This document shows, one piece after another, positions 58,584 through 64,000 of a DNA stretch of 64,000 bases. Location of the stretch: the NCBI GenBank assembly GCA_044865965.1, contig JBIOTP010000097.1:6498-70497 (forward strand). The letters run 5' to 3'. The notes below the pieces were generated by a model, which was given only the letters and a program-made list of their open reading frames with translations, did not search any database and was not told where the DNA came from. The position numbers and the translations under genes are program-made. The stretch's first letter is position 1, and every line of letters begins with the position of its first letter. The DNA comes from Solirubrobacter sp044865965 (lineage in GTDB: Bacteria; Actinomycetota; Thermoleophilia; Solirubrobacterales; Solirubrobacteraceae).

Positions 58584-58793
58584 TTACGCCGAGATCGTCT
58601 GGACCTGGACGGCCTTCGGGCCCTTGGGCCCGTTCTCGGACTCGTAGGACACGCGCGCGCCCTGGGCGAGCGTGCGGAACCCGTCCGAGACGATGCCGCT
58701 GTGGTGGACGAAGAGGTCCTTGCCCTGGTCGTCCGGGGTGATGAAGCCGAAGCCCTTGTCGTCGTTGAACCACTTGACGGTTCCGGTAGCCAT
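58584..58793 (-). CDS. cspA: Cold-shock protein, CspA family
   Basis: 69 aa OB-fold. RNP1 KGFGFIT and RNP2 DLFVHHSGI are both present after the start MATGTVKWFNDD. Binds single-stranded RNA or DNA and acts as an RNA chaperone. GGAGG lies 7 bases upstream of this ATG, which is preferred over one 12 bp earlier. A ~150-nt upstream region could be a temperature-responsive leader. Confidence 0.96.
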   Translation of the reverse strand: MATGTVKWFNDDKGFGFITPDDQGKDLFVHHSGIVSDGFRTLAQGARVSYESENGPKGPKAVQVQTISA

Positions 58794-58944
58794 GCTGGCC
58801 TCCACGAGGTACTGAGTGCTGCTTACGCGGAGGTGCTGGTATAGCGACGACTGCGTGCTGCGGCACTGCTCTCATTCGCCGGATCTACGCCGGCCTTGCG
58901 GGGCGGCACGCTAGCACGCCGCGCCGTGGCGCGGAAGTGACGGT

Positions 58945-59292
58945 TCACCGGACGCTTACGCGCTCGCACCCCCGCAGCCGGTCGCGCCGGTCCGCGCGGA
59001 CCGCGTCGCGGCCCGCGCCGCAGCGGACCACGTCGCGCTCTCCGTCGCGCACATCGATCGTGTCGTTGCCGGCCCCGGACTCGATGCGGTCGCGCCCCGC
59101 GCCTCCGGCGATCCGGTCGGCGCCGGCGCCCGTGACGATCCCGTCGTAGCCGGCGCCGCCGTCGACGCGGTCCGCGCCGGCTCGGTGGCGATCTCGTCGT
59201 CGCCGTCGCCGCCGTCGATCCGCGCGCGCGATCGCGCCGGGCGCCGGCAGCGCCGCGAGCATCAGCAGACCGAGCATCCATGCGCGCGGCAT
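58945..59292 (-). CDS. Small secreted RTX-like protein with a local frame disturbance
   Basis: 115 aa as read. Signal peptide MPRAWMLGLLMLAALPAPGA, then repeats VDGGAGYDGIVTG, AGADRIAGGAGRDRIESG, AGNDTIDVRDGE and a Cys pair. Between signal and repeats this frame reads DRRRRRRRRDRHR, whereas the +1 frame of the same DNA (about 59180-59225) reads RIDGGDGDDEIAT, a textbook RTX unit. Two compensating indels are implied, natural or from sequencing. The protein resembles the RTX-like gene at 14614. Confidence 0.6.
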   Translation of the reverse strand: MPRAWMLGLLMLAALPAPGAIARADRRRRRRRRDRHRAGADRVDGGAGYDGIVTGAGADRIAGGAGRDRIESGAGNDTIDVRDGERDVVRCGAGRDAVRADRRDRLRGCERVSVR

Positions 59293-59336
59293 CTGGGATC
59301 AGTAAACCGGTCACCGGGCGCGGCGATGCGGCGGCG

Positions 59337-60533
59337 TTACCGATGCAGGCGCGGGGCGATGATCCGGTAGGCCTTCAGCCCGAGCCCCAGGCGCTCGCGA
59401 TCCTCGCTGAGCAGCGGGTCGAGCCCGGTCAGCTCCTTCACGCGCTCGAGGCGGTAGGCCACCGTGTGCCGGTGCGCGTAGATCGCGGCGGCGGTCGCGT
59501 TCATGTTGCAGTTGCGCTCGAGGTAGGCCGACAGCGTGCCCACCAGATCCGTCGCGTACTGCGCGTCGTACGCCACCAGGGGCGCCACCGTGTCGTCGTA
59601 GAAGGACCGCACCTCCTCCGGATGCGACGCCAGCACCCGGAACAGCAGCCGGTAGGTGCCGGTCCCGATGTCCTCGGCGATCGGCACGTCGGAGCGGCGC
59701 AGGACGTCGAGCACCAGCTCCGCCTCCTGGATCGCGCGCCCCAGATCGGCCACGTCGGTATAGAACGACGATACGCCCACCGTCCCGTGCCGCTGCAGCC
59801 GCGCCGCCAGCCGGCGCGCCGCCTCAAGCGTGGCCGCCCCGTCCTCGCCCGGCAGCAGCGCGTACACGCGGCCCGCGCCGGGGCCCTCCATGTGCTGCGC
59901 GAGCGCCCCCGGGTGCTCGCCGGCGATCGTCGCCACAACGTGCCGCGGCCGCTCCGAGGACAGCTCGGCGCAGAGCGCCACCGCCCCGCGCGAGAGGTCG
60001 CAGCCGAGCCGCGCCGCGCGCCGCAGGACGTCGTCGGGATCGAGGTCCTCGCGCCCCCGCAGCTCCTCGAGAAACGAGCCGCGCAGGTTCTGCTCGACCT
60101 CGAGGCGCGCCTCCTCGACCGCGACCTCCGTCAGGCACGCGACGGCGGCGACGTGCAGGAACTCGAGCGCGTCGGACCCGGGCTCGTCCGGGCCGAGCAG
60201 CAGGACCGCGCCGAGCCGGTCGTCGCCCGAGGCGATCGGCACCTCGGCCGTCACGCCCGCCGGCACCGCCGCCGTGCGCCCGCGCAGGCGCTCGCCGACG
60301 TAGCGGCGCACCGCCTCCAGCTCGGCCATGGGCGCGGACGCCGTCGCGGCGCCCAGCCGCGGGACGACGATCGCGACCATGCCGCCCGTCTCGCCGGCCG
60401 CCAACACCGCGACGCCTTCCAGGCCGTCGCCGGAGAGCACCGCGTCGACCATCCGCAGGTGGACGGCCCGCAGCCGCTCCGCCACGGTGGCGCCGTGTCC
60501 GCCCGCCGACTGCGCCTCCATCGCCACGTGCAC
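59337..60533 (-). CDS. PucR/CdaR-type transcriptional regulator
   Basis: About 398 aa. The N-terminal ~160 residues look GAF-like (GVAVLAAGETGGMVAIVVPR, GDDRLGAVLLLGPDEPGSDA). A middle GGDEF-related region follows, then the C-terminal PucR HTH (YLERNCNMNATAAAIYAHRH, TVAYRLERVKELTG). Family members regulate purine, nitrogen or sugar-acid catabolism. AGGAGGGAGT precedes the GTG used here. It follows glnB by 61 bp, so a nitrogen-related role is likely. Confidence 0.85.
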   Translation of the reverse strand: MHVAMEAQSAGGHGATVAERLRAVHLRMVDAVLSGDGLEGVAVLAAGETGGMVAIVVPRLGAATASAPMAELEAVRRYVGERLRGRTAAVPAGVTAEVPIASGDDRLGAVLLLGPDEPGSDALEFLHVAAVACLTEVAVEEARLEVEQNLRGSFLEELRGREDLDPDDVLRRAARLGCDLSRGAVALCAELSSERPRHVVATIAGEHPGALAQHMEGPGAGRVYALLPGEDGAATLEAARRLAARLQRHGTVGVSSFYTDVADLGRAIQEAELVLDVLRRSDVPIAEDIGTGTYRLLFRVLASHPEEVRSFYDDTVAPLVAYDAQYATDLVGTLSAYLERNCNMNATAAAIYAHRHTVAYRLERVKELTGLDPLLSEDRERLGLGLKAYRIIAPRLHR

Positions 60534-60594
60534 ACTCCCTCCTTCGTGAGCGGGGCGGCCAGAGACGGCCGCCCCGCACGACACGACCTTGCGC

Positions 60595-60972
60595 TCAGCC
60601 GGCCGCCTGGGCGGCGGCGACCTCCGGGTGAGCCTGCAGGGTCTCCTCGCCGGACTCGCCCGTGCGGATCCGGTAGGCCTCCTCGACCGGCATCACGAAC
60701 ACCTTGCCGTCCCCGATCGAGCCGGTGCGCGCGTGCCGCAGGATGGCCTCGACCACCGCCTGCACGTCGCGGGTGGCCACGACGCACTCGAGCTTGACCT
60801 TCGGCCGCAGCCAGTTGGTCAGCTCGGCGCCGCGGTAGCGCTCGGTGATCCCCTTCTGGCGCCCGGAGCCCTTGACCTCCGAGATCGTCAGCGAGGGGAA
60901 TCCCATGCTCAGGAGCTCCATCCGGATCGGCTCGAACGCCTCGTGCCGGATGAACGCCTCGACTTTCTTCAC
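60595..60972 (-). CDS. glnB: PII nitrogen regulatory protein lacking Tyr51
   Basis: 125 aa from GTG. PII signatures: SEVKGSGRQKG, T-loop TERYRGAELTNWLRPKVKLE and C-terminal TGSIGDGKVFVMPVEEAYRI. The trimer binds ATP/ADP and 2-oxoglutarate and plugs AmtB. Residue 51, the Tyr that is uridylylated or adenylylated in most PII proteins, is Leu, and residue 49 (phosphorylated Ser in cyanobacteria) is Ala. Tyr46 is kept. A ~13-residue C-terminal extension follows TGESGEE. Coupled to amtB by GTGA. Confidence 0.95.
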   Translation of the reverse strand: MKKVEAFIRHEAFEPIRMELLSMGFPSLTISEVKGSGRQKGITERYRGAELTNWLRPKVKLECVVATRDVQAVVEAILRHARTGSIGDGKVFVMPVEEAYRIRTGESGEETLQAHPEVAAAQAAG

Positions 60973-62456
60973 GCTGGGACCTCCCGGGGAGTCGTGGCCA
61001 CCGGCACCGCGGGCTGCGCGGCCGGGTGAGCGGCCGGCGCATAGCCCACGAGCTCGGGGGCCGGGATGAACTGCTCGGGATACCCGTACATGCCATGCTC
61101 GGAGATGTCCAGCCCGGCGTCCTCCTCCTCGGCGCTGACGCGCAGGCCGACGGTCTTCTTGATCGCCCAGAACGTCGCGAACGACAGCGTGAACACGAAC
61201 GCGAACGCCGACGCCACGCCCAGGCACTGGGCGAAGAACTGGTGCAGCGAGCCCGAGTACACGAGGCCGGGATCGCCGACCGCGTTGTACTCCGCCAGGC
61301 GCGGCGCCGTGAAGAGGCCGCACGAGATCGTGCCCCAGATGCCGGCGAGTCCATGTGCGGACAGCGCGCCCACCGGGTCGTCGATCCACTTGTCGATCGC
61401 CACCACGCCGAGCACGACGATCACGCCGGCGACCGCGCCGATGATCGGCGCCGCCCACAGCTCCACATACCCCGACGGGGCCGTGATCGCGACCAGCGCC
61501 GCGATCGCGCCGTTGCCGGCCATGCCGATGTCGATCTTCTTGACGCGCAGCCACATCACGGCGACCGCGGACAGCACGCCGGCGGCGGCGGCCAGGTTGG
61601 TGACCATCGCGATCTCCGGGAAGCGCCCGTCCAGCGCCTGCAGGCCCGAGCCCGGGTTGAACCCGAACCAGCCCAGCCACAGGATCAGGATGCCGAGCCC
61701 GAACAGCGGCATCGAGTGCCCCGGGATCGCCCGCGGCTTGCCCGCTCGGTCGTACTTGCCGCGGCGCGGGCCGAGCAGCAGCAGGGCCGCGAACGCCCCG
61801 GTGGCGCCGATCAGGTGGACGACGGTCGAGCCCGCGAAGTCCTGCATGCCGAACTTCGACGACAGCCAGCCGCCGCCGAAGATCCAGTGCGCGCCGATCG
61901 GGTAGATGACCGCCGCGAAGACGATCGCGTAGATGATGTAGACGCCGAACTTGATCCGCTCGAGCGTCGTCCCCCAGACGATCGCGAGCGAGACGGCGCA
62001 GAACACGAACTGGAAGAACCACAGCGTCTCCACGGTCACGTGGCCGGTGGAGTCGCCGCCCGAGTAGGCGAGCGGGAAGCTCGCGCCGGCGTTGTCGCCG
62101 GCCAGGAAGAAGCCGTGGGTGCCGATGAAGCCCGGGCCGTCGCCGAACGCGAAGGCCATGCCGACGGCGTAGAACATCAACCCCGCGATCGAGAAGTTCA
62201 CGAGGATCTTGGCGACCACCGTGCCGGCGTTCTTGCCGCGCGAGAAGCCGATCTCCAGGAAGGCGAAGCCCGCCTGCATGAACATGACGAGGATGCCGGC
62301 GACCAGCACCCAGATCGAGTTGATCCCGATCGCGTCCGGCAGCTTCCCGGCGTTCACGAGGTCCAGCGTGTGACCATCGGCGAGCGCCGCGGCCGGCACC
62401 GCCAGGGTCGCGAGCAGTCCGGCCCCCATGCCGGCCGCCCAACGCATGCTGCGCAT
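60969..62456 (-). CDS. amtB: Ammonium transporter AmtB
   Basis: 495 aa, about 11 membrane helices after a signal-like first helix. The conserved pore histidines are in GSTVVHLIGATGAF and LSAHGLAGIWGT. IGFSRGKNAGTVVAKILVNF and GFNPGSGLQAL are family signatures. A ~60-residue cytoplasmic tail ends in Ala/Pro repeats. GAGGAGG lies 5 bases before the ATG. The stop overlaps glnB, which would regulate it directly. Confidence 0.96.
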   Translation of the reverse strand: MRSMRWAAGMGAGLLATLAVPAAALADGHTLDLVNAGKLPDAIGINSIWVLVAGILVMFMQAGFAFLEIGFSRGKNAGTVVAKILVNFSIAGLMFYAVGMAFAFGDGPGFIGTHGFFLAGDNAGASFPLAYSGGDSTGHVTVETLWFFQFVFCAVSLAIVWGTTLERIKFGVYIIYAIVFAAVIYPIGAHWIFGGGWLSSKFGMQDFAGSTVVHLIGATGAFAALLLLGPRRGKYDRAGKPRAIPGHSMPLFGLGILILWLGWFGFNPGSGLQALDGRFPEIAMVTNLAAAAGVLSAVAVMWLRVKKIDIGMAGNGAIAALVAITAPSGYVELWAAPIIGAVAGVIVVLGVVAIDKWIDDPVGALSAHGLAGIWGTISCGLFTAPRLAEYNAVGDPGLVYSGSLHQFFAQCLGVASAFAFVFTLSFATFWAIKKTVGLRVSAEEEDAGLDISEHGMYGYPEQFIPAPELVGYAPAAHPAAQPAVPVATTPREVPA

Positions 62457-62514
62457 CGATCCTCCTCTGTCGAACAGCATTCGCGGAGGAGTGTCGGGCG
62501 CGACCCGGGGGGCT

Positions 62515-63672
62515 TCATTGTCCCGGTGTCGAAGATTCCCTCGCCGGCTTTCTCCCTGCGGTCGAGCGGGCACGTGCGGGCGCGGGTTCCGGCACCTGGA
62601 CCACGAGCACGGCGATGTCGTCGCGGCTCGATCCGCCGCCCGCGCGCAGCGCGCGCTCGAGGCAGCCCTCGGCGGTCTGCGCCGCCGTGTCGCCGCGCGC
62701 GTCGGCCAGCAGCTGGGCGAGCTCCTCGGTCGTGAGCGTGCTCACCGGCGCGCCCGCCTCGGTCAGCCCGTCCGTGTAGAGGAGCAGCGTGTCGCCCGGC
62801 GCAACCTCCGCCTCGGCGTCGACGATCGCCGGCTCCGGGATGACGCCCAGCAGCGTGCCCCGGCAGCTCAGCTCGCGCGGCGCGAGGTCGGGCGCGAGCA
62901 GCACCGGCGGGGGATGCCCGCCGCACGCCAGGGAGAGCTGGAAGCCGCCGTCGCCCCGCGCGCGCAGGAACGCGAAGACGGCGGTGATGAACTCGCCCGG
63001 CGAGCTCTCGGCCAGCGCGGCCCGGTTGAGCGCCTGCAGCACCGCGCTCGGCGCCGGCAGTGACTGCGCGGCCGCGCGCACCGTGTGGCGCGCGAGGGCC
63101 GTGAGCGCCGCGGCGTCGACGCCCTTGCCGCAGACGTCGCCGATCGCGAGGCCCCACACGCCGTCCGCGAGCGCGAACGCGTCGTAGAAGTCGCCGCCGA
63201 CCTCCAGGCCGGGCGCGCCCGCCTCCAGCCGCGCGGCGAGGTCGAGCCCGGGGATGACCGGCAGTGCGCGCGGCAGCAGCGACGCCTGGAGCGTCCGGGC
63301 GACCGTGTGCTCGCGCTCGTAGGCCTGCGCGCGGGCGAGGGCGACGGCGCTCTGGGCCGCCAGCGCGCGCAGCAGGCCGCGCTCGCCCTCGTCCAGCGCG
63401 ACCGGCTGCGGGAAGGTGAGTGCGAGGATGCCGAGCGGGCGGCCGGACGCGATCAGCGGCAGCAGCGCGAGCGCGGGCCCGAACTCCGCCCGGCGCGTGC
63501 GCAGGGACCTCGCCAGCTCGTCCTCGAGCGGCACGCGGGCCCAGCGGCGGCTCGTCTCGTCCCCGAGGCGCCTGGCGTCGGCCAGCAGCAGCGCGTCGCC
63601 GGCCACCACCAGCAGGGCGACGCCGGCCGGGGCGACGGCGCGTCCGGCCTCCCCGACGACCGCGCGCGCCAC
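62515..63672 (-). CDS. GAF-SpoIIE (RsbU-like) serine phosphatase, 5' region unclear
   Basis: 385 aa as read from a GTG. GAF-like domain (PAGVALLVVAGDALLLADAR, IASGRPLGILALTF), a linker helix, and a SpoIIE/PP2C phosphatase domain with metal-site motifs LEVGGDFYDAF, AIGDVCGKG, LLYTDGLTEAG and SRDDIAVLVVQV. Controls an anti-anti-sigma or similar phosphoprotein. The GTG is weak. The same frame continues upstream as RRRAESARERLQAATAALAA, typical coding sequence, to about 63770 without a start codon, suggesting a frame break there. Confidence 0.8.
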   Translation of the reverse strand: MARAVVGEAGRAVAPAGVALLVVAGDALLLADARRLGDETSRRWARVPLEDELARSLRTRRAEFGPALALLPLIASGRPLGILALTFPQPVALDEGERGLLRALAAQSAVALARAQAYEREHTVARTLQASLLPRALPVIPGLDLAARLEAGAPGLEVGGDFYDAFALADGVWGLAIGDVCGKGVDAAALTALARHTVRAAAQSLPAPSAVLQALNRAALAESSPGEFITAVFAFLRARGDGGFQLSLACGGHPPPVLLAPDLAPRELSCRGTLLGVIPEPAIVDAEAEVAPGDTLLLYTDGLTEAGAPVSTLTTEELAQLLADARGDTAAQTAEGCLERALRAGGGSSRDDIAVLVVQVPEPAPARARSTAGRKPARESSTPGQ

Positions 63673-63766
63673 GTCCTCGGGGTGCGCGGCGGCGGCGAGC
63701 GCCGCCGTCGCCGCCTGCAGGCGTTCGCGTGCGGACTCGGCGCGCCGCCGGGCGGTCCCGCTCCTC

Positions 63767-64000
63767 CGGCTTCGGTGAAGTCGCCGTCGTCAGCGACGGG
63801 CGCGAGCTCGAGCCCGAGCTCGGCAGCGTGGCGGCGGAAGCCGATCACGCGGCGCTCGGACGGGTCGTTGTCACGCGGCCCCGCGACGAGGCCGATGCGC
63901 CGGCGACGTCCCGCCGGCAGGCGACGTCCCGGGACCGCAAGGACAAGGCCCTGCGCGATGCGGCGCTCCGGTTCGAACGGGAGCAGCGCACGTCGGTCAA
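63767..64000 (-). CDS. Partial ORF, possibly the 5' part of the SpoIIE gene or a separate gene
   Basis: Runs in from the right edge, in a different frame from the phosphatase. Readable segment: RRIGLVAGPRDNDPSERRVI, then GFRRHAAELGLELAPVADDG. This recalls the sugar-binding-like domain of LacI/periplasmic-binding proteins. It has no stop of its own until deep inside the GAF region, and no start for the phosphatase lies at the junction. Either one gene with a frameshift near 63770 or two genes with an unseen boundary. Confidence 0.45.

Overview
The window is very GC-rich chromosomal DNA from an actinobacterium, most likely of the Thermoleophilia/Solirubrobacterales type (Solirubrobacter, Conexibacter or Patulibacter-like). 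Pointers are the actinobacterial integration host factor (38.3 kb), a complete mce operon that carries its own ATPase gene, the tilS-hpt-ftsH block, GTG starts with GTGA/ATGA overlaps, and lineage-type hypothetical proteins. The assignment is inferred from protein appearance, not from a marker tree. I saw no rRNA, tRNA, insertion sequence, prophage or CRISPR array, so this looks like core or lineage-specific chromosome.

Layout. 0-4.7 kb: tilS-hpt-ftsH (ftsH cut by the left edge) behind a MerR-HTH/class III cyclase. 4.9-6.4 kb: an operon for two coiled-coil, granule-type proteins and an SCP2 lipid-binding protein. 6.7-10 kb: a multidomain wall hydrolase and a hypothetical protein ending in a 31-bp palindrome. 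10-13.7 kb: a PadR-led beta-oxidation operon with a sirtuin. 13.8-19 kb: dienelactone hydrolase, RTX-like protein, acyl-CoA dehydrogenase, Ca2+/cation antiporter and a lipoprotein. 19-24 kb: a glucuronyl C5-epimerase-like protein, an ArsA/Get3 ATPase and membrane or secreted proteins. 24-29.7 kb: FMN reductase, YceI, TetR, MoxR/VWA pair and a secreted TAP-type hydrolase. 29.9-33.7 kb: a second cyclase, then a TPP riboswitch controlling a thiamine-precursor ABC transporter whose permease and lipoprotein are one polypeptide. 33.6-38 kb: an AlkA-type glycosylase, a fatty-acid-hydroxylase-family protein, a GNAT-fold protein and a serine-palmitoyltransferase-like enzyme, a candidate sphingolipid-type locus. 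38-40.8 kb: integration host factor, VOC, CHRD and small membrane proteins.

40.9-56.4 kb is one long minus-strand operon: two MlaE/YrbE permeases, MlaF ATPase, six Mce proteins, an MMPL/RND exporter, a membrane-anchored thioredoxin-fold protein and a B3/4 protein. Most genes overlap by 1-4 bases. A recognisable promoter lies upstream and a 50-nt hairpin lies just past the last stop. It should form an envelope lipid-import machine with an associated lipid exporter. 56.5-64 kb: GNAT, a lipoprotein, cspA, an RTX-like gene with a local frame disturbance, and the nitrogen block amtB-glnB-pucR. A SpoIIE phosphatase with an apparent frame break sits at the right edge.

The most interesting items are the SPT/GNAT/hydroxylase locus, the permease-lipoprotein fusion behind the TPP riboswitch, a GlnB without Tyr51, the circularly permuted split FadB, and a recurrent habit of short in-frame tandem duplications inside ordinary enzymes (tilS, alkA, mmpL).
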